Positions 1 through 9,723 of a stretch of 64,000 nt of DNA are shown one piece after another; the stretch's first letter is position 1; each line of letters starts with the position of its first letter. The notes below the pieces were generated by a model. The model was given only the letters and a program-made list of their open reading frames with translations. It was not told the DNA's origin and searched no databases. This DNA comes from Chrysoporthe austroafricana (taxonomy: Eukaryota; Ascomycota; Sordariomycetes; Diaporthales; Cryphonectriaceae), in NCBI GenBank assembly GCA_001051155.2, contig JYIP02000008.1, positions 2,108,001 through 2,172,000 on the forward strand. Direction: 5' to 3'. A program made the translations under genes and the position numbers.

Positions 1-1067
1 CCGTCCCTAAGAAGGAGACCAGGGCGCCCGACGAGAGCTTCCTCGCGAGGATGACGCGCCCCACGCAGGCGAGCGCCAGCAAGGTCGCCGACAAGGTGCA
101 GCTGCCCACGACGCCGCCCCGGAAGACCTCGACGTCGGCCAAGAAGCCCCCGAGCGCAAAGACGGGGCCCATCAGGAGGGTGGCCTCCAGGACCATGGGC
201 GCGGCGAACCCTGCTGCGGCGACGCCAGAGGCCAGCAAGGAGGAGCCGTCCTCGGCCAGACAAGTCACGAAGAAGGTGTCACGGACCCCCATCGCGGAGG
301 AGGAGATCACGGTTGTCAAGAGGGCGGCGAGGAATGCGGCGCCCTTGAAGATCTCGGAAGAGCAGGTCGAGCCGCGGAAGATCTCCGGAAGCCAGCCTGC
401 GCTGAAGGAGGCCCAGGCGGAGATGAAGGACATCCCGGAGGTGACTGAGGAGAAGGACGAGGCTGGCAGGCCATCTGCGAAGGCGGATGCTCCTAAGCCG
501 CTCGTGCAGGAGGACAGCGCCAAGGCACCTGAGAAGAAGGACGAGCTACCCGAGGAGCCTGAGAAGAAGGAAGTCTTGTCTGAGGCGCCTGCGGGTCTGG
601 ATGCCCCGAAGCCAGTCGAAAAGGCTGGGGAGGCTTCTGAGAAGAAGGACGATGCCCCGAAGACGTCCGAGAAGAAAGATGAGACCACCGAGGCACTCAG
701 CCAGGAGAACAGTGTGCCCAAGGCAGCTGAGAAGACAGAGGATGCCCCGAAGGCGCTTGATGACATAAAACCTGCTCCCAAGGTGTCTGAGAAGAAGGAA
801 CTGGTTACGGTGTCAACAACTGAGAAGGCGGAATCCGGTCCGGAGCCCACTGAGAAAACGCAAGATGCTCCCAAGGCGTCGGACGCGCTGTTCGCCGCCT
901 TCATGAACCCCAGCGCGGGCGCGACGGATGATGCGCCCCAGGCTAATGGCCATTCCAAGCCGGAGGAGAAGACGGAGGGGCAGGTTGTTCCCGCAGCCAA
1001 AGCTGATGTTGCTCAACAAGCGGCGGCGGCGGGTGCCGAGCATGATGAGGAACAAGAGGAGTGGTGA
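1..1067 (+). CDS. 3' part of a Lys/Glu/Pro/Ala-rich low-complexity protein (5' end outside window)
   Basis: The reading frame is open from the left edge (first complete codon at position 3) to a TGA at 1065-1067, so the gene begins outside the window. The ATG at 51 is probably internal, because the frame upstream of it is open and coding-like. About 355 residues are visible. The start of the visible part has a non-repetitive motif, DESFLARMTRPTQASASK, then a basic Ser/Thr/Pro-rich stretch. From about residue 130 there are degenerate 10-13-residue repeats built around EKKD and DAPK, very rich in Lys, Glu, Pro and Ala and probably disordered. It ends in EEQEEW. I do not recognise the family. 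Charged repeats of this kind occur in cytoskeleton- or nucleus-associated proteins, but no function can be assigned. Its 3' end faces the 3' end of the uS8m gene. Confidence 0.75.
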   Translation, partial: VPKKETRAPDESFLARMTRPTQASASKVADKVQLPTTPPRKTSTSAKKPPSAKTGPIRRVASRTMGAANPAAATPEASKEEPSSARQVTKKVSRTPIAEEEITVVKRAARNAAPLKISEEQVEPRKISGSQPALKEAQAEMKDIPEVTEEKDEAGRPSAKADAPKPLVQEDSAKAPEKKDELPEEPEKKEVLSEAPAGLDAPKPVEKAGEASEKKDDAPKTSEKKDETTEALSQENSVPKAAEKTEDAPKALDDIKPAPKVSEKKELVTVSTTEKAESGPEPTEKTQDAPKASDALFAAFMNPSAGATDDAPQANGHSKPEEKTEGQVVPAAKADVAQQAAAAGAEHDEEQEEW

Positions 1068-1964
1068 GGCGGAGGAAGGAGGCTGCACACACACAAACAA
1101 GACCGCGGTCGTCTTTTTTTCCGGCCGCGTTCTGTTCTGTTCTGTTCTGGACACCCGCCCGCATCGAGTGGTTGTTGTTGTTGTCCTGTCTACTAGGGAG
1201 GCACCGAGTTCTTTACTTTCTTCTTCTTCTTTTTTATGATACCTCAGGAGTTCAGCCGGGCTCTGTCTGCCTCGGGGGCTAGTCGGGCGTTTTTTTTTGA
1301 CGGGGAAAAGGGCCGGGAGCAAACGGTTAGAGTAGACCTCAGATGTTAGATATCTCTGGACAGAATGGATCAACGGCATGCGTCCTATGAAGACTGCGAC
1401 GAGGAGTCACATGGCTGTTTACAGTGACCGAGGGGTGTTTTCAAGGAGCCACTACCGTAGGAATCCTGCTCTGCTAGAGAGAAGGTATATCGGAGCGTCT
1501 GTTTGGGATTGTATCTCATTTTTTACATTGGGAGAGTTGTAAAGATCCGTCCTCGGACCGTTCTATCTTCCGGGTATCCGCTAAGCGGACGAACCAGGGT
1601 GGGTGGTGATGATGGTATATCTATACCTGCCTCGCACTTTGGCCACCGCTGGCTGGGGCTGATGGCGGCCGCACGGTATAGTGGTTTTGAGCTCCCCGGC
1701 GGCCGGCTCACCCAGCCCAGCATCAATCGATCATGTCTTCGCCTGCCGCCCCTCTTATTCCAGCCGTCGGGATTCCTCCATGGGGCAGTGAACGTTATAG
1801 ACTGCGTCCTGCCTGCATCCTCCTATGATCGCCCTGCACGTGTGATACGCTTCTGGTCTCTCTCTCTCTCTCTCTCTCTTATACACACACACTCTCTTCC
1901 TCCGGACGTCCCAGACAAAACTCCTCACCGCACGCTCTCTTGGCCCCCTTCTAACAGTCCCCCC
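1068..1964. other. Convergent intergenic spacer
   Basis: The 897-bp spacer lies between the 3' ends of the left-edge gene and the uS8m gene. It holds T-rich tracts near 1113 and 1285 that may belong to 3' UTRs, and a CT microsatellite near 1857-1880. I see no convincing gene in it. Confidence 0.6.
1857..1880. repeat. (CT)n microsatellite
   Basis: An almost perfect CT dinucleotide run, followed directly by a short CA run. Confidence 0.9.
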
Positions 1965-2477
1965 TCAGTACGGGCTCACGCGGCACAGCACCAGCCCGCC
2001 GACCTTCCGCTCGAGCGCCTCCCGGATCTCGAGCACGCCGCAGTCGGTCGCGACGAACATGCACTCGCCCATCTTGAGCCCCGCGACGTACCCGCTCTCG
2101 AACCCGCGCGCGATCCGCCGCAGGCCGGGGAGCCGCTGCGTGATGGGCCGCTTGGCCTGCGACACGGCGCGCACGTTGCGCATGACGGGCTCGCTGTCGA
2201 CGTACTTGAGCCCGAGCCAGAGGCGGCGCGTCGCGACGTTGCGGGTCGTCACGGGCTCCTCCGGCTCGGAGGCGGTGCCGCCGCCGCCCGTGAGCAGCGT
2301 CGCTGGGTCTGGTGGGTGCGGGCCCCCGCGCACCACCGACGATACCAGGCCGGACCGGTGCAGCGCCAGGCAGAGGAGGAGGTTCTGCTTCGTGTTCGGG
2401 AGGGAGGTCAGGCCTAGGCGGGCGCGCGACGCGTTCTGGAGGTGCGCGCAGGCGTTGACGACGTTGGCGATGGGCAT
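1965..2477 (-). CDS. MRPS8: Mitochondrial small-subunit ribosomal protein uS8m (S8)
   Basis: Encodes a 170-residue protein of the ribosomal S8 family, a component of the mitochondrial 37S subunit that binds small-subunit rRNA. The N-terminus MPIANVVNACAHLQNASR and the following segment on loading and sliding along the chain match fungal mitochondrial S8. The C-terminal half has the family signature region around CGVLEIREA. The frame stays open upstream of the chosen ATG at 2477, but that extension has no ATG and runs through a poly-Pro stretch made by a trinucleotide repeat, so it is taken as 5' leader. Uninterrupted single exon; ends in VSPY before TGA. Length fits fungal mitochondrial S8 (about 155-170 residues). 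It shares a divergent upstream region with the proline-rich gene at 3553. Confidence 0.93.
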   Translation of the reverse strand: MPIANVVNACAHLQNASRARLGLTSLPNTKQNLLLCLALHRSGLVSSVVRGGPHPPDPATLLTGGGGTASEPEEPVTTRNVATRRLWLGLKYVDSEPVMRNVRAVSQAKRPITQRLPGLRRIARGFESGYVAGLKMGECMFVATDCGVLEIREALERKVGGLVLCRVSPY

Positions 2478-2511
2478 GGCGGCTGTTTTGTGTGTTTTTT
2501 TCGTTTCGGTT

Positions 2512-2543
2512 GGTGGTGGTGGTGGTGGTGGTGGTGGTGGTGG
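2512..2543. repeat. (GGT)n microsatellite in the uS8m 5' leader
   Basis: About ten GGT units lie 35-66 nt upstream of the uS8m ATG, reading ACC in the mRNA sense. They are probably transcribed in the leader. Confidence 0.85.
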
Positions 2544-3330
2544 GAGGAGAGGAGAGGGAGCGCTCTGCCCGGGCGAGGGGTCCCTCCTGTCGCCGCCCTG
2601 GGTTTCGGCGTGGCTCGGCCCTCGCTCGACGAGGTCGTCGACGGGTGTTGTTGGGTGTGGTGGGGGGTAGTGAGTGGTGGACAGACGGGGCACCGGGAGG
2701 GAGGTCGGTCAGCCGGTCGCCAGGGCCAGGTTTCGTGGGGAGGGGAGGGGGGTTCGGCAGTATGGACAGGTGAGGGCCCCGTGCAGGTATAGCCTCGTCG
2801 GTCGTTGGCTGTATAACGTCGCTGTCCACGTTGGGAGTTCGTGAATGCCGTCGACGGGGTCGTGTGTAGTAGCCATGCTCGACCGGCGTGGAAATTTCGA
2901 AGAGCCTCGCGAGGTGCACGGGCCATCAACAAGGATAGGCGTGCCTGGGGGCGTTGACCCCCGCCGCTGGCTTACATAGTTCATAGTTTCCAGGGTAGAG
3001 CACAGGCAGGGTACGTACCTTTCCCATAGTACATCATACCAACTCATACCAACTCCACCCGCCTCGATTGGCCAACCACCAACGGGCAGTGCCACCCTCG
3101 CGACACGACTGGGCTGCCTAAGCGCCGAGCAGCACGCTGCGGTGCCAGGATCGGGCAGGGTGAACTGCACGCTGGTTGGGAGAAGCTCTGGCAGCATGGC
3201 CCCGACTGGTGCTCGTGCTGTGACGTCCGCAGGCCTGGGAGGTGGAGGGAGGGGGGAGGATTTACTTCTTATCAAAAGGTAGGCTGAGGGCGCATCGTGA
3301 CTTTATCGCGCCGATCCCCTCATGTCTGCC

Positions 3331-3410
3331 CACCTCTCTCCCTCCTCCCTCTCTCCCTCTTTCTCTCTTTCTCTCTCTCTCATTCTCTCTCCCTCACTTA
3401 TACGGTCTAC
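3331..3410 (+). repeat. CT-rich pyrimidine tract
   Basis: An imperfect CT/CCT-rich stretch of about 80 nt on the coding strand, 140-220 nt upstream of the ATG at 3553. Probably a core-promoter or leader element. Confidence 0.6.
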
Positions 3411-3552
3411 TGTCTCTGTCTGACCTGCTCCCAGGCGTGAGGCCCTGGTCGCTCATCTCACCCCACCATCCCCTCTCTGCCTCGGTCGACTGACGACGGG
3501 CGCGTCCTGCTGGAGACAAGCCAGCCGGGCCTCACCTTGCGACAAGGCGATC

Positions 3553-5201
3553 ATGGCTGTGCGGCCGGGCGAGGAGAACGTGGCTACGCTGTAAGCGCCC
3601 CGCGGGGGAGGGACACACACACACACACACACACAAAAGAAAGCCTGGGGGTGAGGCAGTCTCATGCTGTACCGTACAGGCCTGCTGACGATCCCGCCCC
3701 GGCGACCAGGTTCGGCGACGTGCACTACTTCTACGGGCCCCCGACGGCCAACCCGCCGCACCACCGCTTCGACAAGGGCTCCTACGTCTACCTGTTCGAG
3801 AACGCCGGCGAGGGGCGGGCGCGCATCGAGGTCGCGAACCAGCCCGGGACGGACGAGCAGGATGCCTTCGACGGCTGTGAGCTCTCACACCCACACCCAC
3901 ACTGACACTGCTGGGCTGACTCTTGATAAACCTGCGCAGTCCTGGATAACGTCCATGTGGCGTACTCGTACCGGCAGCAGTGCCTGGTGAACCTCGTGGT
4001 CGGCGACGTCGAGGGCCACGACGAGTGGCACCTGCCCACGTACGACCCGCGCAACGAGAACAAGTACCACTACCGGCTGCACAGCCTCGACATCTACTTC
4101 TGGACCCAGGACGACGCCCTCGCCTTCGTCAACGGCATCCGCCGCGTCCTGCCCCCGGGCCAGGTCGACGTGCAGGACGAGCCCGCGCCCCCCGCCCAGC
4201 ACCAGCGCCAGCAGCACCCCGCCGAGGTGAGCGCCGTCGTGCAGAGGCTGGAGAACGTCGCCATCGCCGACGCCGGCGGCGTGAACATACCACCGCCGCC
4301 CCCGCCCCCGCCCCAGACGAACGCCAGCGCCGGCGCCAGTCCGAGCGCGGGCAACCTGCCGTCCTTCGCGCCGCCGCCCCTGTCCGCCGTGTCCGCCGGC
4401 CCCCGCGACAGCGAGAGCCCCGCGGCGGCGTCGCCGCCCGCCGGCTTCGCCCCGATGGCGTACAACCCGGCCGCGCCCGCCGCGCCGGAGCAGATCCGGC
4501 ACCGCGAGAAGACCCCGCCGCCCGACGACGGCGGCGTGAACCCGCTGCACGCCCGCCTCCTACAGGACGCCGACACGCCCTTCTCGCCGGGCCTGGCGCC
4601 GGGCGGGCCGGGCCTGGGCCCCCTGAGCCCCGGCCTCGCCCCGCCGCAGTTCCAGCCCCCGCCCGGCGCCCCCAGCTTCCCCGGCCCGCCCGTCGCCACA
4701 CCCGGCCTGCCGCCCCAGGGCTTTGGCACCTATGGTGCTGGAGCTGCCGCCCACCACCACCCGGGCCTCGCCCGCGCCGCCACCATGCCCGCCGCCCCCG
4801 GCATGCCCTCCCCCGCGCTGCAGTCGCCCTACGGCGCCGGCGTCGCGCAGCCGTTCCCCGGCAGCCCCGCGCCGCCGTACACGCCCGTCCCACAACAGCA
4901 GCAGCAGCAGCACACGACGCCGCCGGCCGTCACGAGCCCGGGCCTGCCGCCGCCGCCGCCCGGCGGGTACTCGAACTACTCGTACGCGCCGCAGACGCCG
5001 GGGCAGCAGGGGCAGGGGCAAGGGGCGGGGGCGGCGGACTCGTACGCGATCCACCACCTGGCGTACCGGCCGACGGAGGGCGAGACGGCGGTCAAGTACG
5101 CGCCGAAGAAGGAGGTGCGGGGCCGGCTGGAGGAGAACGCCGGGCGGATCGAGAAGGGCGTCACGGGGATGCTGAAGAGGTTTGAGAAGCATTTCGGGTG
5201 A
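3553..5201 (+). CDS. Conserved proline-rich protein with a compact N-terminal domain, function unknown
   Basis: Three exons: 3553-3590, 3710-3876 and 3940-5201, giving 488 residues. Joining is supported by frame and by continuity of the N-terminal domain (VATLFGDVHYFYG at the first junction, DAFDGFLDNVHVAYSY at the second). Residues 1 to about 165 form a compact region rich in aromatic residues, ending in DIYFWTQDDALAFVNGIRR. That pattern recalls the last strand and helix of PH/EVH1-like folds, but this is inference. The middle is low-complexity Pro/Ala/Gly with a short CAG-coded Gln run near 4895-4912. The C-terminus ends in a basic amphipathic segment, GRIEKGVTGMLKRFEKHFG, which looks functionally constrained. 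Similar proteins occur in Pezizomycotina as conserved hypotheticals. Intron 1 carries a CA microsatellite and intron 2 starts with CA-rich sequence. Confidence 0.85.
3613..3634. repeat. (CA)n microsatellite inside intron 1
   Basis: An 11-unit CA run beginning 22 nt after the donor of the first intron of the proline-rich gene. Confidence 0.85.
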
Positions 5202-5209
5202 GCTTGTGT

Positions 5210-5278
<69 letters not shown>

Positions 5279-5347
5279 CTTCGGGGCGGGCGGGCGCGCT
5301 CTATATAAAACATCTCTGAAAGACCCTCCCCTCGACGCGTGGGGGGN

Positions 5348-5405
<58 letters not shown>

Positions 5406-6405
5406 GTGTGGGCTTCTCGGCGGGCAGGTGAGCTCTATATATAATATCTATGAAGAACCCTCCTTTATCTGGTTGGGGAGGGGCTGGGCGGGGCAAGGTT
5501 GAGAGGTACGGGTAATGAAGTGTTCAATCAACTATCAAGCGGGTCGTATGGGATACTTGACCTGGTGACGTCCACCAGAGCTCTTACATGACAGAAGGCC
5601 AGGGTCAGCCTCGGCGACGGGGACGGGCAGTCCGGTCCCGCCTGCGTCGAGACAGACCTGAGTTCAGCGGCATGTCACGGCGAGCAGCGGACAGAAGAAG
5701 ACGTAAAAAAAAAAAGGGGGGGGGGGCACAGGTCAAGCGTCCCATTTCAATATCTGAACATCGGAGCCACAAAATAAATATCATCATCGTCATCCTTTCC
5801 TCCCGCCCTCCTCTCGGTGAGCGAGGACTCATATATCTCATCTCGTTAGTCTTTGGTATAAACAGAAGCCCGGCAAGCTCCAGGGATATCATTTTTTTTT
5901 CGCCATTACGCGCCGCCGTCAGATCATTTCATGCTCGCCCTGCCGCCCTTCTAACGTCTTAACACACACACGCCTTCTTGCCCACCGCGGGGTTCCGCCG
6001 TCCTCGGTTCATCTTGCCAGAGTCAGGGTTGAGGTCGTGCTTTGTCGTTGGCTCCGGTGTGCCCAGCATCTATCATCCCAGCTTCGTCGCGACGGCGAGG
6101 GGCTGTCGCGCGAGCCGTTGCGTTTCGTTTCGGGTATAACAAGTATGCGTCCAGGGTCCGTCCAGCTCGTGCTCCGCCTCGAAGACAGGCCTCGCGACGT
6201 GATCCCTCGCGCACCCAGCGGCGGGCGCATCCCAAGAAGCACGCACGCACGCACGCATGCAAGGCCTCTAGCGTCGACGGCCGCCGAGAGGGGGTTGGAA
6301 ACGAGTTATGAGCCAAAAGGGGTAGGTACACCATATAGCCAGCCAGTCGCATCTCTCGAATCTCTAAATTCAATAAAACCAAAAATCCCCCTTCTCCGGC
6401 GGGCA
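5202..6405. other. Convergent intergenic spacer with microsatellites
   Basis: This 1.2-kb stretch separates the 3' ends of the proline-rich gene and the small membrane-protein gene. It contains the duplicated GT tract, an A11-G11 homopolymer block at about 5705-5726, and a CGCA/CGCATGC repeat near 6239-6260. No gene is supportable. Confidence 0.6.
5203..5480. repeat. Tandem duplication of a (GT)n tract plus about 70 bp of flank
   Basis: Two long GT runs (about 5211-5275 and 5348-5402) are each followed by a related unit. Both flanks start GGGCTTC, then carry a GGCGGGC block, a CTCTATATA motif, an ATCT..TGAA block and a CCCTCC block before a G-rich end. The copies differ by many substitutions. 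An undetermined base (n) sits at 5347, at the start of the second GT run, which suggests sequencing or assembly trouble. It begins right after the stop codon of the proline-rich gene, so it is probably in or near its 3' UTR. Confidence 0.8.
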
Positions 6406-7083
6406 TCAGTCCTCCACCGGCACGAGGGACACGTCGCCGCAGGCCACGGGGAGGTCGGCGCCCTCGGGGACGAGGAACACGGGCTCGTCGGGGACGCGGA
6501 ACAGCGAGCCGGGGCGGAGGCCCCGCGCGACCAGGGCCGTGCTGCCGCGCTTCTTCTTCTCCTCCGCCGCTTCGCATGCCCCCCACCGCCGACTGCCCTC
6601 TTCCTCCTCCGCGGCACGCCGCCGGCCCCGCCGCGACCGCGCGTACGCGTCCCACAGCGAGAGCCCCAGCAGCACGAGGAAGGCCAGCAGGCAGGCGAGG
6701 CGTGTGAGAAGCAGGACGGAGGGGTGGCGGGCGAGGAGGCCGTCGAGCGGGGCGAGGGCGCGGGCCAGGAGGCCGTCGCCGCCCGTGGTGCTGTTGCCGC
6801 CGCTGATGATGATGCCGCCGTCGCTGGCGATGCCGCGCAGGGCGGGCCCGACCTGGACGCGCCGGAAGGGGCTCTCGTACAGGATGCGGTGGGCCTGGTG
6901 AGGGGGTGTGAGAGGGGGGCCTGGGGGTTTGTGTCAGCAGCCTGTCGACGAGGAGGAGGGGACAGCGGTCGGCGTGCGTGCATGCGTGCGTGCATGCGTG
7001 CGTGCGTGCGTACCTGAGTTGAGCGGGCCGGCCCTCCACGCTGGATCTGCGACCAGCGGGCTCTGGTATGGCAGCGGCGCCAT
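6406..7083 (-). CDS. Small predicted single-pass membrane protein, function unknown
   Basis: Two exons on the minus strand, 7083-7014 and 6920-6406, give 194 residues. The ATG at 7083 starts MAPLPYQSPLVADPAW. The donor GTACGC follows AACTCAG. The acceptor at CCCCCAG (6921-6923) restores the frame, whereas the nearer CACCAG does not. Visible features: a conserved-looking segment HRILYESPFRRVQVGPALRG (about residues 34-53), a Gly/Ser-rich loop, one strongly hydrophobic helix at about residues 91-113, a very basic and acidic cytosol-type stretch (RSRRGRRRAAEEEE), and a C-terminal segment ending VSLVPVED. I do not recognise the family. The intron model is inferred from frame and hydrophobic continuity, so the first exon is less certain than the second. 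Confidence 0.68.
6975..7013. repeat. CGTG/CATG repeat at the donor end of an intron
   Basis: A run of CGTG and CATG tetranucleotides occupies the first 40 nt of the intron of the small membrane-protein gene, starting at its GTACGC donor (minus strand). Confidence 0.7.
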
Positions 7084-7490
7084 GGCGGTTGGTTGGTGGT
7101 GCAGGTCGGTCGGGGGTTGGTGTAGACACAGGGAGCCGAGGGTAGGCGACCGCTCGAAGGGAGAGGAGAGGAGTAAGAGAGAGAGTGAGAGTGAGAGCGA
7201 GGCGGGGGAATATGTATATCGAGAGCCTCGAGACGTGACTTTCGAGGTTGTCGGCGGATCCTCACTCAAGAGGGCTGGTGGCAACAGCAGCGACAACAAC
7301 AACACCCGAGGAGAACAATCTCACGGATGACGGCTGGGAGGAGGGGGGGGGGCGAGAGCGGCGTGGTGGTGTGTTTATAGATGGGACCAGCGTGTGTGAG
7401 CCGCAGGGAGGGAGGAAGGGTGTGGGTGGGTGCGAGGCGGAATGCGAGGTGGTCGTGAAGGGCAGCCCTAAGCCCGGTATGGGAGGGGGG

Positions 7491-7517
7491 GAGAGAGAGA
7501 GAGAGAGAGAGAGAGAG
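7491..7517. repeat. (GA)n microsatellite
   Basis: About thirteen GA units preceded by a G-run. Confidence 0.9.
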
Positions 7518-8306
7518 GGCATGCACGCAGATATGCGTGTATGTATGTATGTATATGTATGTCAGACGTGCGTCGTGCCACCCGCTCTCTCTCTCAACTC
7601 AAATTTATCATCAGCATCATAAGCATCATCTAGGGTGGGGGGCCGAACAGGCAGGGAGGATCCGGCGAGCCCTATGCGGTGCGAGTAAGGTGAGTAGTGA
7701 TAAGTGAGTGAGTGGGTGTAGGTTTGGTAGGAGTCGAGAGAGAGGCTGAATGGAGTGGGCTGCGGGGGGTGGGGGGAGAGGAGGGAAGGGAGAGCGGGTC
7801 CAGCGACTATTTTAAAGAATAAGCTTCTTTTCTAGGGCTCATCGCCTGCCTGTGCCCTACCGCCTGTCGCCTGGCTGGGAGGGGGGGCTCCTGTGGTAGT
7901 GTTTCTCCCCCCCTGTACCGTCAGCACTCTACAGGACTACTACCCAGCAGCACTGCTATCATGGGCGCTGTAGTACGGTACTGGGCTGCTGGGCCGGCCT
8001 GCAGCAAGAGGGAAGACTATGTACATACATACACATACAGGTGAGGGAGGGGCACCCCCTGCTCGCGTCAGCAGCAGCTGCAGCAGCTCCTGCGGGCGCC
8101 ACCCCACACAGCATGCCAGCGCGCTGCTAGACAGAGGCTGAACCCTAGACCTTGGCCCTGGGCTGACCTGACGGGGCCCTGCCCCCGCCGCCATTGGACG
8201 GCGCCGCGGGCCAAGGAAACGCAGTCAGCACTCCTTGGGCCCGCCCGCGCGCCCCCCCATTGGGTCCCTACTTAGGTCCCCACCGACTGACTGTCCAGGC
8301 TGCATC

Positions 8307-8310
<4 letters not shown>

Positions 8311-8348
<38 letters not shown>
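8311..8348. repeat. (GA)n microsatellite
   Basis: About nineteen uninterrupted AG/GA units. Confidence 0.9.
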
Positions 8349-8351
<3 letters not shown>

Positions 8352-9660
8352 CGTGCCAAAAGTGCAGCGTGGTGGCGGGACCCCGCCCATGCATGCATGG
8401 CCTGTCTGTCTGTCTCTCTCTGCCTTTGTTCCTGTGTCTCTCCACCTTGGTTCACCTAAGTTCTTACCTACGTAGGCCCAGAGCCTACCTAGCACGTCAC
8501 GACTAGGTGCTATGGCACGCTCCAGCCTGGAGGGACTAGACACGCATGCACGCACGCACAACGGTGCTCGCCGACCTACGTCTGACACGCCCGAGGGCGC
8601 TGCTCCCCGCGCGCGTGTGAGGAGCCGAGGAGCCGGGGCGGCGAGAATAGTAGCGCCGGGGAGAGGGGGGGTGTGGCATTGCACGAGAAGCCTCCCGAGC
8701 TGGTATGTAACTATTTCTGCTGCCCTCCCCCCTCCCCTCCCCTCCTCTCGTCCTGCCGCGCATGAGCAAAAGCCAGCCATCTTCCCCCTAGGCGCGAATG
8801 AGATTCGCTGCCCCCACCCACCCGCCACACACGACACCGGGACAGCAGGACGTAGAGGCGTTCTATAATAATAAATAATAGTAATGCGACGGCGTGGAGG
8901 GGGGGTCGCAGCCTGCGCGGCCGGGCGGCGGCGGCGAACCCTCGGACTCGAGCTCGACGTTGCGCCTAGGTGGTGGCATCGACCAGCGCGATGGAGGAGG
9001 TGGTGGTTCATTATTATTACCCTGCTGACCGTGTGGGCGCCGGTGAGCGCCCCATCCAATCCTCCGAGCTACGGCGGCGGCGACAAGGAGTGAGTGAGGA
9101 CGTTCGCATAGGGGCAGTACGTACTCTGCGGGATGTGCGACTTGGAAAGCCCACGGCAGGAGGCCGAGGGCGGGTGGTAGTAGTAACTACCACGCTGTGA
9201 ATTGGGGATCTCCACCCGGCCTGGGTAAATAGGGTTTCCTTTTCATACCTCTGCAGTGCGATCTTCCTTTTTCCTCCTGTCTGCGATGTAACACAATCGT
9301 AACACCAGGGAGATACGACGCAGCGCTGCCGAGAGTATAATTCCAGGGCGCTCGCTCTTCATGCCGAGGCGTCCGGTTCCAGCCCCCGTCGCTGGGCTCC
9401 AGGCGTTGTTGCTCTGGAGGCTAATTCTGGCCAGGCCCTCGCCTCGCTGGGACTGTGTAGCTCTCGTGAAAGGCAGGCTCGCGAATGATAACATGGCGAG
9501 GAAATTCAGCACAGCGGACAAGACGGCTGGACGCGCGAAGTTTTGAAAGCCTACCTTTGCGGTCACCGTGTCGCCGTGACTATCACCCGCCGTCGGGCTC
9601 AAAAGTACCCCTAGCCTTCAACAAAGGCACGCCTCACGTAACGTGGACAAAGCCGGTCCT

Positions 9661-9723
9661 GCCGTGTCGACGCGGTGGACTCGAGCTCGGGTCTTCAGAA
9701 GATAGCCTAGTCCCTCAAGCATG
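9661..9723 (-). other. tRNA-like relic (possible SINE head or tRNA pseudogene)
   Basis: On the minus strand a GAAGACCCGAGCTCGAGTCC segment resembles the 3' half of a tRNA, with a B-box-like GAGCTCGAGTCC. It is preceded by an anticodon-arm-like GTCTTC..GAAGAC pairing. The 5' half is too divergent to fold into an intact tRNA, so it is not called as a tRNA gene. Confidence 0.25.

Larger units (their letters stand above)
2478..3552. promoter_or_regulatory. Divergent intergenic region between uS8m and the proline-rich gene
   Basis: The 1,075-bp head-to-head spacer must hold the promoters of both flanking genes. On the uS8m side is a GGT tract. On the other side, from about 3331 to 3410, is a long pyrimidine (CT) tract on the coding strand; such tracts are common just upstream of fungal transcription starts. 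I could not place a TATA box with confidence. Confidence 0.5.

Noticed and set aside
2414..2932. Minus-strand ORF with a long His run upstream of uS8m
   Set aside because: The His run is only the GGT/ACC microsatellite read in another frame.
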